Shown here: piece after piece, positions 15,851 to 23,969 of the stretch | Numbering within the stretch: the first letter of the stretch is position 1 | How the letters are laid out: each line of letters begins with the position of its first letter | Made by a program: the position numbers and the translations under genes | The notes under the pieces: model-generated | Databases searched by the model: none | The model's input: only the letters and a program-made list of their open reading frames with translations | Told to the model about the DNA's origin: nothing | DNA from: CAYRCU01 sp964422865 | Lineage (GTDB): Bacteria; Patescibacteriota; Microgenomatia; UBA8517 | NCBI GenBank assembly: GCA_964422865.1 | Contig: CAYRCU010000012.1 | Span: 1 to 27,276 of the forward strand | Reading direction: 5' to 3' | Length of the DNA: 27,276 nt

Positions 15851-16894
15851 TTACCATTGTGGAAGAAATTGTTTGATATTTTCGGGAGTGATTGCAAAAT
15901 GTTTACCCTCGCCTTCTACATAAAGTTTTGCGATTTTTCTAATTGCCCCTTTTACCGTGCGCTCCATTGTTCTTATCCCCGCGTCATACCCAAGGGGGCG
16001 AACCATGCTAATCCAGACACTTTCATCAAAAGTGACGGTCCCTTTGGGTAAACCTGCTTCTTTTATTGCCTGAGGAAGGATGTAATCTCTGGCAATAACA
16101 ATTTTTTCTTGGTCTGTATAGGACGGCATTGATATCGGTTCTAAGCGATCCATAACGGCTGTTGCGATATTTGTGGTGTTGTTGGCGGTTGCTATGAAGA
16201 TTACCTCCGAGAGGTCAAAGGGGTAGTCAATGTAATGGTCAACAAAGGCGTGATTTTGTTTTGTATCCAACAACTCTACTAAAACGCCCATTATGGAGGC
16301 CCTTCCTTCGTCCGCGACGCGATCAATTTCGTCGAGAAGAATTACTGAATTTTTCGAATGAGTTTGACGGAGAGCTTTGATAACGCGTCCGGGCTCAGCT
16401 TCCGGGTGCATACGGGATTGTCCACGCAGATCGAGAGGATCTCCCATGCCTCCAAAAGGAATTCGGGCAATTTTTCTTCCCAAAGCCTCGGCGATTGAAT
16501 ATGCAAAAGTAGTTTTACCTGTTCCCACAAGGCCTACGAAGCAAAGGATTGGTGTGCGAGTAATACTTTCTTTATTTTCACTGTTCCCTTCTTTTAATTT
16601 CATTATAGAAATGTATTCCAGGATCCTTTCTTTGAGAGAATCCAAGCCATAATGGTGTTTGTCCATAACACTCTTGGCGTGTTTGAGATCCAAAATATCT
16701 TTTGTCTTTTTATTCCAGGGAAGGCTTGTGACCCAATCAATGTAACGGGTCATTTTATCCAGTTCGGGAAGGAAGCTTGAAGATTGAGAAAGAAGCTCTA
16801 ATTGCTCGAGGCGGGCGATGATTAACTCTGAAAATTCTGCAGGGATTTGAGTGGAGCGGACTTTATGAATTAATGGACCAACGGCAGTTTCCAT
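15851..16894 (-). CDS. Lon-derived AAA+ ATPase without protease domain
   Basis: A 347-residue protein that aligns with the middle of Lon. It has part of the N-terminal helical region including YIDWVTSLPWN (51-61), and HYGLDSLKERILEYI. The AAA+ module has Walker A GLVGTGKT (121-128), Walker B VILLDEID (184-191), an arginine-finger candidate R250 in MDRLE and sensor-2 R308 in GIRTMER. It ends at ITPENIKQFLPQW, exactly where Lon's Ser-Lys protease domain would begin; 9 nt later the next gene starts, so no protease remnant exists. The N-terminal LON substrate domain is also missing. The pore loop that reads RRTYVGALPGR in Lon is SRMHPEAEPGR here, so the conserved Tyr-Val-Gly is gone. It is therefore probably an active ATPase with a changed job. 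It lies 26 nt after pnp, likely in the same unit. Confidence 0.88.
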   Translation of the reverse strand: METAVGPLIHKVRSTQIPAEFSELIIARLEQLELLSQSSSFLPELDKMTRYIDWVTSLPWNKKTKDILDLKHAKSVMDKHHYGLDSLKERILEYISIMKLKEGNSENKESITRTPILCFVGLVGTGKTTFAYSIAEALGRKIARIPFGGMGDPLDLRGQSRMHPEAEPGRVIKALRQTHSKNSVILLDEIDRVADEGRASIMGVLVELLDTKQNHAFVDHYIDYPFDLSEVIFIATANNTTNIATAVMDRLEPISMPSYTDQEKIVIARDYILPQAIKEAGLPKGTVTFDESVWISMVRPLGYDAGIRTMERTVKGAIRKIAKLYVEGEGKHFAITPENIKQFLPQW

Positions 16895-16920
16895 GTAATA
16901 AATAATATCATAAGCGGAGT

Positions 16921-19113
16921 TTATCTTCGGGAGCGATCGTCTTTTCTTGTGAAGCGGCTTGCGGGAAAATGGGGAGACGATGATCTTCTGGGCCTATTGT
17001 TGTATGGCCTGCTTTGAGGACGGCTACCTTGATGAGATTTTTTGTCTTTTGCCGGGTCGAGAATCATTGAAAGGTTAATGCGACCCATGTTATCGATTTC
17101 TTTTACCCTGACTTTCACTTCCTGTCCCTCGCTTACAACATCCTGGGGTTTTTGGACAAATTCGGTCGACATGTCACCCACCCTAATTAGACCTTCTTTT
17201 CCGGGGAGAATTTCAACGAAGGCGCCGAATGCTTGGATTCTTTTTACTGTTCCCTCATAGATTTCGCCTACTTTTACTTCTTTTACCAGAGATTTGACCC
17301 ATTCAATGGCTTTGTTTACACCTTCACTGTCAATTCCTGAAACGTTGACCGTTCCGTCATCTTCGACATCTACTTGCGCACCTGTTTCTGAGATGATTTG
17401 TTTTATTATTTTTCCGCCGGGGCCGATGACGCCTCCTATTTTTTCCGGGTCGATCTTTATGGATACAATTTTTGGAGCATATTTTGAGACTGCTTTTCTG
17501 GATTCCGGAAGGGCTTTGAGCATAGACTCAAGGATGTGGGCTCTTCCACCCTTGGCTTGAGTAAGAGCATCTTTGAGGATACTTAAAGTTAATTTTAGGG
17601 CTTTGACATCCAGTTGGAGAGCCGTAACTCCTTTTTTGGTTCCGGCAATTTTAAAGTCCATATCTCCGTTGAAATCTTCCATTCCGGTGATGTCGCTTAT
17701 TACCGCAAAGTCTGTTTCGTCTTTAATCACAAGACCCATGGCAATTCCTGAAACGGGAGATTTTATCGGAACTCCTGCATCCATAAGGGCCAGTGTTGAA
17801 CCACAAGTGCTTGCCATTGAGGTTGATCCATTTGAACTTAGAATTTCAGAGACTAATCTGATCGTATAGGGAAATACTTTTTCCGAAGGAATGACGGGAA
17901 TAAGTGCGCGTTCTGCTAGTGCTCCATGACCAATCTCACGCCGAGAGGGATAACCCACTCTACCGGTTTCACCGATTGAATAAGGAGGCATTGTGTAGTG
18001 GTGTATGTAGCGTTTTTCTTCTTCTCCTTCAGCCGATTCGATCAATTGACCTAATGAAGGGGACCCGAGAGTGGCTACTGTGAGAGCTTGTGTGGAACCT
18101 CTTTTAAAAATGGCTGAACCATGTGTTCTCGGAAGAATTCCAACCGTGGAGTTTAACGGGCGAATTTCATCCAGTTTTCTGCCGTCGGGGCGTTTTTTGG
18201 AAAGGATCATTGAGCGGACAGCTTCTTTGACCAACTTTTCAAAGATTTGTACCGCTTCTTCGGCTTCTTCTTCTGTGACCGACTCTTTGACTGCGACTTT
18301 AACGCTGTCATATTCTGCAAAATTTTTCGCAGCCATTGATTTAACAAGATTCTCGATTTTGCCCCCCACAAGCTTTTTTACTGCCTTTTCAAGATCGATA
18401 TTTACCGTTTTCTTTTCGACTTTTTCTTTTTTGATGCCCACTTCCTTTGCCAGATCACTGATGAACTTAAGAACCCCTACAGACTCTTTTTGTGCGAATT
18501 CAATTCCTTTAAGAATGTTTTCTTCTGTAACTTCATTTGCCCCTGCCTCAATCATAACGATTGCATCTTTTGTTGTTGAAACTATTAAGTCCATGTCTGA
18601 ATAGGGTTTCTCCGTGTTTCTGGGATTAAGGAAGGGCTCGCCATCTTTTAGGCCGATACTTAGAATACTTACCGGACCATGCCAGGGTATTTCGGAGGCT
18701 TCAATTGCGGCGGCAACCGCGATGGGAGCTATAAAGATGGGGTCGTTTTCGAGATCGACGGAAAGCACTGTGATGATAACCTGAACATCCTTTTTATAAT
18801 TTTCCGGGAAGAGGGGCCTAATGGAGCGGTCAATAAGCCTGGCTTTTAAGATTTCGTCATCTGATGGACGACCCTCACGCTTTACCCAGCGACTGCCTTT
18901 TATTTTTCCTCCGGCGTAAAGTCTTTCCTGATATTCAACACTTAAAGGAAAATAACCCAAATCCCTATCCTGCTCCGTGGCCATAACTGTAGCTAAAACC
19001 ACTGTTTCTCCGTACTGTGCCATGACGGCACCCGATGCCTGTTCGGCGACGTGCCCTGTTGTGAGAGTTAATGTTCGCCCCGCCAACTCAATACTTTTCT
19101 CTATCTTTTTCAT
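16921..19113 (-). CDS. pnp: polyribonucleotide nucleotidyltransferase (PNPase)
   Basis: Phosphate-dependent 3'-5' exoribonuclease that degrades mRNA and can add tails. It is full length at 730 residues, with two RNase PH domains (the first begins at SIELAGRTLTLTTGHVAEQ; the second contains TCGSTLALMDAGVPIKSPVSG and the acidic ITGMEDFNGDMDFK), then a KH domain with GVIGPGGKIIKQI, an S1 domain (YEGTVKRIQAFGAFVEILPG) and an Arg/Ser-rich tail. All key catalytic blocks are present. Its ATG overlaps the rpsO stop by 4 nt (ATGA), the classical rpsO-pnp order, so the two are translationally coupled. Expression comes from the promoter upstream of rpsO. Confidence 0.97.
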   Translation of the reverse strand: MKKIEKSIELAGRTLTLTTGHVAEQASGAVMAQYGETVVLATVMATEQDRDLGYFPLSVEYQERLYAGGKIKGSRWVKREGRPSDDEILKARLIDRSIRPLFPENYKKDVQVIITVLSVDLENDPIFIAPIAVAAAIEASEIPWHGPVSILSIGLKDGEPFLNPRNTEKPYSDMDLIVSTTKDAIVMIEAGANEVTEENILKGIEFAQKESVGVLKFISDLAKEVGIKKEKVEKKTVNIDLEKAVKKLVGGKIENLVKSMAAKNFAEYDSVKVAVKESVTEEEAEEAVQIFEKLVKEAVRSMILSKKRPDGRKLDEIRPLNSTVGILPRTHGSAIFKRGSTQALTVATLGSPSLGQLIESAEGEEEKRYIHHYTMPPYSIGETGRVGYPSRREIGHGALAERALIPVIPSEKVFPYTIRLVSEILSSNGSTSMASTCGSTLALMDAGVPIKSPVSGIAMGLVIKDETDFAVISDITGMEDFNGDMDFKIAGTKKGVTALQLDVKALKLTLSILKDALTQAKGGRAHILESMLKALPESRKAVSKYAPKIVSIKIDPEKIGGVIGPGGKIIKQIISETGAQVDVEDDGTVNVSGIDSEGVNKAIEWVKSLVKEVKVGEIYEGTVKRIQAFGAFVEILPGKEGLIRVGDMSTEFVQKPQDVVSEGQEVKVRVKEIDNMGRINLSMILDPAKDKKSHQGSRPQSRPYNNRPRRSSSPHFPASRFTRKDDRSRR

Positions 19114-19424
19114 TTTTTATCTGTTTTTACTTTTGCCCTTTTTGCTTTTTTTGATTTTTTGTCCAGACCTAAAGCTTGCCTTAGATCCATAAAGCGCTTT
19201 TCGTCACGCTTTTGAAGATATGTTAATAACCTTCGTCTTTTTGCCACCATGCTTAGAAGTCCTCTTCTGCTGTGCGTATCCTTTGCGTGTTCCTTCAAGT
19301 GTTCTGCAAGCTTGTCTATTTTTGCCGATAGAAGCGCTATTTGAACTTCCGGAGAACCTGTATCACCTTTCTCGCGAGCAAATTTTTTGATTATTTTCTG
19401 TTTTTCTTCGATGGATAATGCCAT
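19110..19424 (-). CDS. rpsO: 30S ribosomal protein S15
   Basis: Primary 16S rRNA-binding protein of the small-subunit platform. The standard core of about 89 residues is present, including GDTGSPEVQIALLSAKI, the LKEHAKDTHSRRGLL segment and KRRRLLTYLQKRD. A Lys-rich extension of about 15 residues (KKSKKAKRAKVKTDKK) makes it 104 residues long. ATG 19424 has no Shine-Dalgarno. The roughly 110 nt upstream hold a good promoter and a leader of some 50 nt, in which S15 feedback control, as in E. coli, would be possible but is not shown. Confidence 0.96.
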   Translation of the reverse strand: MALSIEEKQKIIKKFAREKGDTGSPEVQIALLSAKIDKLAEHLKEHAKDTHSRRGLLSMVAKRRRLLTYLQKRDEKRFMDLRQALGLDKKSKKAKRAKVKTDKK

Positions 19425-19483
19425 GAGTTATGCAAAACTGAGTAAGCCCTGTATTGAGCGAACCCTGTAGTACATCGGGTGTA

Positions 19484-19511
19484 ATGATAACATATCATGT
19501 TTATTTGTCAA
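19484..19511 (-). promoter_or_regulatory. rpsO-pnp promoter
   Basis: Minus-strand TTGACA (19506-19511), a 16-bp spacer and TATCAT (19484-19489, 5 of 6 matches). It lies just downstream of the stop of the DHH-like gene. A weak AT-rich inverted repeat and the run TTTCTTTTTT sit between that stop and the -35 and could serve as a poor terminator. Confidence 0.65.
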
Positions 19512-19531
19512 AAAAGAAATTAATTGGATCA

Positions 19532-20419
19532 TTAACTGACAGAGGTTCCTTTGAGTATTTTGGGAGGTTGTATCCAGGATTTGGGTGCAGATGCGGGGTT
19601 AACCGATTCTCCTTGTGGCCTTTCGAGCGGGTTTATTCCAAAGGCTGGCCTGAGCGGGGATGCGGCGAAGGCCGGTCTGGATTGAGCCGACTGGGGCGGC
19701 ATAAACTTGCCTCCTTTTTTCATAAGTTTGGCGACCAATTCGAAAGTGCTTGCCGTGATGTTTTTATGAGTAAAGTTTTTACTTCCTTCTTGAATTCCTA
19801 TCAAAAGATTTGTGGAGAGATCCGCATTATATTCGTATCCACCTTCTTTGATTAGGTCAGCTGTGATTTCCGAGACCGAAGATGCCGGCCGAGCAAATGA
19901 AAGAATTTCTTTACCATCTCTTACTTTTAACTCGTGTGTTCCGATGTGGATTAACTTTGATTCCAAAAGATCTTTGTTATTTACTGCCGGAAAGTGAGAT
20001 TCGTTCATTCCACCGATAAGAATTACCGTGTCGGCTGAGATGCCTGAGTAGGTGATTTGCACTTGATCTTTGGTGGGAGGTTTTTGCCCGGGCTTGGGGA
20101 TAACTACTAACTGGATTTCGCCCGCCGTATCAATGTCATAGGTTACTCTTTCTACATTATCCGGACTAAATGACTTGACTTTAAACACCAAGTTTTTGTT
20201 GCCTACGTCGGGAGTGACTTTGTCGATACCGACAAGGCGATTGAACTCAACAAGCATTGGGCTGGGACACGCAATTGAGATATCTTTATTATCCCTTAGT
20301 ACTAGAAAGAGGCTAAGTCCTGCAGCAACTTGATCAAGATATGGATCCTTGGGTAAGAGTATTAGAATAGTGCCTGATTTTTCAATTAACGAATGAAATG
20401 ATTTTGATATATTGTCCAT
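19532..20419 (-). CDS. degenerate DHH-family (NrnA-like) protein
   Basis: A 295-residue protein whose layout matches DHH phosphoesterases such as the NrnA nanoRNase. The N-terminal motif-I position reads PKDPYLDQVAAGLSL where NrnA has a PDGDAIGS-type motif, so only one Asp is kept. The next strand is SADTVILIGG. The DHH triad position reads LIHIGTH. The usual GI-x-x-D-T-x-x-F is GIQEGSKNF, followed by the expected helix NITASTFELVAKLMKKGG. Most metal ligands are lost, so catalysis is unlikely. A Pro/Ala-rich, probably disordered tail of about 55 residues follows. It starts 9 nt after infB, where many bacteria carry rbfA and a DHH gene, so it is probably a repurposed NrnA relative in the transcription/translation operon. 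Family assignment is moderate. Confidence 0.75.
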   Translation of the reverse strand: MDNISKSFHSLIEKSGTILILLPKDPYLDQVAAGLSLFLVLRDNKDISIACPSPMLVEFNRLVGIDKVTPDVGNKNLVFKVKSFSPDNVERVTYDIDTAGEIQLVVIPKPGQKPPTKDQVQITYSGISADTVILIGGMNESHFPAVNNKDLLESKLIHIGTHELKVRDGKEILSFARPASSVSEITADLIKEGGYEYNADLSTNLLIGIQEGSKNFTHKNITASTFELVAKLMKKGGKFMPPQSAQSRPAFAASPLRPAFGINPLERPQGESVNPASAPKSWIQPPKILKGTSVS

Positions 20420-20428
20420 ATTTGCAAA

Positions 20429-21823
20429 TTATTTAGAATCGACCGATAGTATCATATCGCCTACCTCAAAATCAAGTTTTTTGTCAAAAAGAATGCCGCA
20501 CTGCTCACCTGCTTTGGCAACCGTGATATTTTCTTTTTCTCTTTTGAGAGAAGTGATTTTTGCTGTCCCAAGTTCATCTTCTCTTCTTTGAAGTCTTATT
20601 TTGTCTCCAAGTTTTATTTCGCCTTCCAGAATTTTAGAACCTGCAATTTGTTGATTATTATATGGAAAAGTGGCCAGGATTTCCGCCTTTCCTAGAAATT
20701 TTTCTTGAGATGAGGAAATTAATTCTTCCAGTTTTTTGGTCGACTCATAGATAATGTCAAACTCAAAAATGTCTACTTCTTCCGTTTCAGCAAGACGTTT
20801 AACCTGCGAGGGGGCTTTGGATTCAAGTGCCATGATATAGGCTTTTGGGGCTTTTGCCAAAAAAACATCTCCGTCTGTTACATCACCCACTGACTTACCT
20901 ATCACAACAGCATTTTGAGGAAGAGCGTTTGCAAGTGCTTCAAGAGACCCTGTTGTAGAAGCCTTAAGAACAACGGCCACCTGACCTTTTTTAACCTCCG
21001 GTATTTTGCCTGTTGGAATAAATTTGGGAGAAGGGGTGGGAAAATGAGCTGAAGAAGTGATCTCTGTTCCAATTGTCGGAAGAGTAGAAAACCCCAGTAT
21101 GAGCACCGGATCACCGGGAAATGCTTCCTTTATTGGTTTTTGGGATTCATTAAAAAGCCCACGAATACGGGCGAAGGTGTTGCCAGCTTTAATGTTTGAG
21201 CCAACTTTGAGGGTGCCTGATCTTACAATTGCTGATACAACCACTCCTCTTTTATCTTTGTTTGTTTCGATGATGATTGCATTAAGTTTTCCTTTAGAGT
21301 CTCCTTTTATTTCGCTTATTTCGGTGAGAAGACCTAATATTTCAAGTAAATTATCAATGCCTTCATTTTTTTTGGCGGAAAGCTCGACAAATGGTGTGTT
21401 ACCCCCACGTCCTTCAAATAAAATTCCCAACTTCTCCAGTTCGGTTAGAGCTTTTTCGGTATTTGCGGAAGGAAGATCTGTTTTTGTTAAGACCACAATA
21501 AACGGAATGTTTACTTGCCGAATATAGTTGATTGCTTCAACAGTTTGGGGCATAGGACCGTCATCTGCCGCGACAACGAGGAGTGCTATATCTGCTACGC
21601 GTGTTCCGTGCTCTCGCATTTTTGAGAAGGCTGCGTGGCCCGGAGTATCAACAAAAGTAAACTCACCCACTTTGGACTTAATCTTTGTGGCCCCAATGCT
21701 TTGAGTTATACCGCCAGCTTCGCGAGCTTGAACACTGGTGTTTCTTATCGCATCAAGAAGAGTTGTTTTACCATGGTCTACATGGCCTAAAACAACTACT
21801 ATTGGCGGTCTTTTTTTGTTCAT
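20429..21823 (-). CDS. infB: translation initiation factor IF-2, short form
   Basis: GTPase that brings initiator tRNA to the ribosome. At 464 residues it consists almost entirely of the GTP-binding core and C-terminal domains; the N-terminal IF2N and linker regions found in E. coli (890 residues) are absent. The G motifs are GHVDHGKTT, GGITQSIGA (switch I, where His is usual at the Ser position), DTPGHAAF with the catalytic His, TKTD in place of the usual NKxD, and SAKKNEG. Domains II to IV follow, with the C-terminal EGEIKLGDKIRLQR block that binds initiator tRNA. It lies 78 nt after nusA and 9 nt before the DHH-like gene. Confidence 0.96.
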   Translation of the reverse strand: MNKKRPPIVVVLGHVDHGKTTLLDAIRNTSVQAREAGGITQSIGATKIKSKVGEFTFVDTPGHAAFSKMREHGTRVADIALLVVAADDGPMPQTVEAINYIRQVNIPFIVVLTKTDLPSANTEKALTELEKLGILFEGRGGNTPFVELSAKKNEGIDNLLEILGLLTEISEIKGDSKGKLNAIIIETNKDKRGVVVSAIVRSGTLKVGSNIKAGNTFARIRGLFNESQKPIKEAFPGDPVLILGFSTLPTIGTEITSSAHFPTPSPKFIPTGKIPEVKKGQVAVVLKASTTGSLEALANALPQNAVVIGKSVGDVTDGDVFLAKAPKAYIMALESKAPSQVKRLAETEEVDIFEFDIIYESTKKLEELISSSQEKFLGKAEILATFPYNNQQIAGSKILEGEIKLGDKIRLQRREDELGTAKITSLKREKENITVAKAGEQCGILFDKKLDFEVGDMILSVDSK

Positions 21824-21901
21824 GGTAGGTTAAATTAGCAAGAGTTGACATTTTTATTACTTTACTAACCTAAAAAATTCTCTTGCCCTGCTGGTTTTTT
21901 A

Positions 21902-23038
21902 TCATTTTTTTCTTATTACTTTTCTTTTACTACTTTTACTACTTTTTTTACTACTTTTTTCTTGAACTTTTTCCGGATTGTTTTTCGGCTTTGATTCTTT
22001 TGATGTCTTTTTTCCGTTTTCTTTTGGAGATTTTTCGGATACGTTGGTGTCGTCGGATTTACCGTCTCCCAAGACGTTTATATTCCAGCCTGTAAGCTGG
22101 GAGGTAAGGCGGATATTTTGACCTTCTTTTCCGATTGCAAGACTTAGTTCATCCTCAGGAATTGTAACTTCTGCCGACTTGTCACTTTTGTTAAGACTGA
22201 TTTTTTGAACTTCTATTGGGGAAAAGGCGGCGGATATAAATTCTTTATCATCTTCGCTCCAGGGAATTATATCGACGCGTTCACCACCAAGTTCTGTTGT
22301 AACCGCCTGGACTCTGACACCTTTTTGACCCACACAGGAACCCACCGGATCAACACCTGGCTGAGATGAGGCAACTGCAATTTTTGTCCTTCCGCCCGCC
22401 TCTCTTGCTATTGCTTTTATTTCTACACTCTTTGAATTGATTTCCGGGACTTCACGAGTGAAAACCGCTTTAACAAATTCCGGATCTGAGCGGGAAAGAA
22501 TTATTTGTTTCCCCCTGGGGGTGTCTTCGATTGCCTTAAGGAGAAATGTTAAACGTTGGCCTGATTCAAGACGTTCGGAAGAAATTTTTTCTGAAGCGGG
22601 CATGAGGCCTTCTGTGCGGCCAAGATCAATTCTGACGTTCGGGCCGTCGAATCGAAGAACTGTGCCTGATATGAGAAAGCCTACACGGTCTTCGAACTCG
22701 GACAGAATTACTCCTTTCTCTGCTTCGCGAATTTTTTGATGAATAACTTGCTTTGCAGTTTGGGCGGCTATTCGGCCAAAACCCGGGGGTGTGACATTTT
22801 TTTTCTTTTCCGGCTTGCCCGTGGGCCAGGCAATAATACTTGCCTCACCTGTTGTAGGATCAATCTCAGCATCATATTCAAACTCTTCAACTTCCAGACC
22901 TTGTTCTTTTGCATCCTTTTTGTAAGCTGCAATATATGCTTGCTTTATAGCCTCCAAAATAACTTCCAGATCTAAGCCACGCTCGGAAGCAATGGCCTTT
23001 AGGGCTTGAGAGAATTCTGTTCTTGGTAGCTGTCTCAT
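21902..23038 (-). CDS. nusA: transcription elongation/termination factor NusA
   Basis: RNA-polymerase-binding factor that modulates pausing, termination and antitermination. The N-terminal polymerase-binding domain (about 1-125) is followed by an S1 domain (GFLISGTVLRFDGPNVRIDLGR, about 134-200) and tandem KH domains with the motifs SCVGQKGVRVQAVTTELGGE and LAIGKEGQNIRLTSQLTGW. The C-terminal acidic repeats of E. coli NusA are absent and replaced by a Lys/Ser-rich tail (about 50 residues). At 378 residues it is close to the Gram-positive length. ATG 23038 has no Shine-Dalgarno and lies 10 nt after the U-tract of a terminator-like hairpin. Its own promoter is at 23099-23128. Confidence 0.96.
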   Translation of the reverse strand: MRQLPRTEFSQALKAIASERGLDLEVILEAIKQAYIAAYKKDAKEQGLEVEEFEYDAEIDPTTGEASIIAWPTGKPEKKKNVTPPGFGRIAAQTAKQVIHQKIREAEKGVILSEFEDRVGFLISGTVLRFDGPNVRIDLGRTEGLMPASEKISSERLESGQRLTFLLKAIEDTPRGKQIILSRSDPEFVKAVFTREVPEINSKSVEIKAIAREAGGRTKIAVASSQPGVDPVGSCVGQKGVRVQAVTTELGGERVDIIPWSEDDKEFISAAFSPIEVQKISLNKSDKSAEVTIPEDELSLAIGKEGQNIRLTSQLTGWNINVLGDGKSDDTNVSEKSPKENGKKTSKESKPKNNPEKVQEKSSKKSSKSSKRKVIRKK

Positions 23039-23048
23039 CTTGTTTTTA

Positions 23049-23074
23049 AAAAATAAGGTGGGATTTTACCCACC
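23049..23074 (-). terminator. intrinsic terminator/attenuator before nusA
   Basis: On the minus strand a GGTGGG/CCCACC stem (23057-23062 with 23069-23074, loop TAAAAT) is followed by TTATTTTTT, a good Rho-independent terminator. It can end transcripts from dnaJ, but it also lies downstream of the nusA promoter and so inside the nusA leader. Confidence 0.8.
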
Positions 23075-23098
23075 ATCAAAGTTTCCTATCTGGGGCGT

Positions 23099-23128
23099 AT
23101 TCTACCTTAGAAGAGAGCTTAGAGTCAA
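23099..23128 (-). promoter_or_regulatory. nusA-infB promoter
   Basis: Minus-strand TTGACT (23123-23128), an 18-bp spacer and TAGAAT (23099-23104), each 5 of 6 to consensus, directly after the dnaJ stop. The predicted start is about 23092, so the leader of about 53 nt includes the terminator-like hairpin. Confidence 0.62.
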
Positions 23129-23131
23129 ACT

Positions 23132-23965
23132 TTACAACCCTTCCTTTTGAAGACTTTTGATTAGAGAGCGCTGTCTTTTTGAAATAGACTGTGGAACTTC
23201 AACGACCAATTTCACATATTGATCTCCCCGACCGAAACTTCTTAATCGTTTGACACCCTTGCCCCTTAGCCTGATGAGAGTTCCGCTAGGAGTCCCTTTT
23301 CTTACTTTTATTTTTACATTTTTGTCGATGGTGGGAACTTCTACGGTTCCCCCTAAAGCGGCCAGGGAGAAGGGGATTTGTTTCTGAACATAAATGTCTG
23401 ATCCGTTGCGTTCAAAAATGTCGTGAGGCTTGATGTTTACACTTAGGATAAAATCGCTGAAACGAATTTGCTGGCCTTCATCTATCCCGGCAGGAATTTT
23501 AATGCTTCTTTTTTTTCCATCAAGAATTACCTCTTTTTCAACGCCCTTAACCGCTTCCATAAATTCTATTGTTATGCTGTAGCGCGGAATGCGAGCTTCC
23601 CGGAAAGGAGAACTACCTCCAAAAAACTGTTCGAAAATTTCAAAAGGGTCTCCGAAGTCAAAGCCGCTAAACGGGTTTCCACTTCCCTGTGTGTAAGTGT
23701 AGGAAAATGGACCTTTTCCTCTTCCCCCACCGGGAGAGAAGGCTGCGTGACCAAATTGGTCATAGGCTTTGCGTTTTTGAGTGTCTGAGAGAACCTGGTA
23801 AGCTTCATTTATTTCCTTGAAGCGCTTTTCTGCTTCTTCCTTGTTGTTCTTGTGTTTATCCGGGTGCCATTCAGTTGCTTTTTTCCTATATGCACTTTTG
23901 ATGTCTGCCTGAGAAGCATCCTTGGTTACTCCCAAAATATCATAGTAATCGTTTTTGGCTGCCAT
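23132..23965 (-). CDS. dnaJ: DnaJ-type co-chaperone without zinc finger
   Basis: J-domain partner that delivers clients to DnaK and stimulates its ATPase. The J domain (about 5-70) has the HPD motif at 34-36. A Gly/Phe-rich region (about 75-115; QGSGNPFSGFDFGDPFEIF) follows, then two C-terminal beta domains (RYSITIEFMEAVKGVEKEVIL, PFSLAALGGTVEVPTIDK, GTLIRLRGKGV) with the dimerisation end. There is no CxxCxGxG zinc domain, so in layout it is a class-B DnaJ, like CbpA, of 277 residues. Its place after dnaK in the hrcA-grpE-dnaK-dnaJ order shows that it is the main DnaJ of this operon. ATG 23965 is 4 nt after the dnaK stop. Confidence 0.92.
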   Translation of the reverse strand: MAAKNDYYDILGVTKDASQADIKSAYRKKATEWHPDKHKNNKEEAEKRFKEINEAYQVLSDTQKRKAYDQFGHAAFSPGGGRGKGPFSYTYTQGSGNPFSGFDFGDPFEIFEQFFGGSSPFREARIPRYSITIEFMEAVKGVEKEVILDGKKRSIKIPAGIDEGQQIRFSDFILSVNIKPHDIFERNGSDIYVQKQIPFSLAALGGTVEVPTIDKNVKIKVRKGTPSGTLIRLRGKGVKRLRSFGRGDQYVKLVVEVPQSISKRQRSLIKSLQKEGL

Positions 23966-23969
23966 GAAG

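Noticed and set aside
15851..16894. Lon gene broken by a frameshift
   Set aside because: No protease-domain sequence (for example the catalytic Ser/Lys blocks) occurs in any frame before or inside the udg gene, so this is not a simple frameshift.
21845..21876. Plus-strand promoter beginning with TTGACA between infB and nusA
   Set aside because: No -10 hexamer lies at 16-18 bp, and no plus-strand gene follows.
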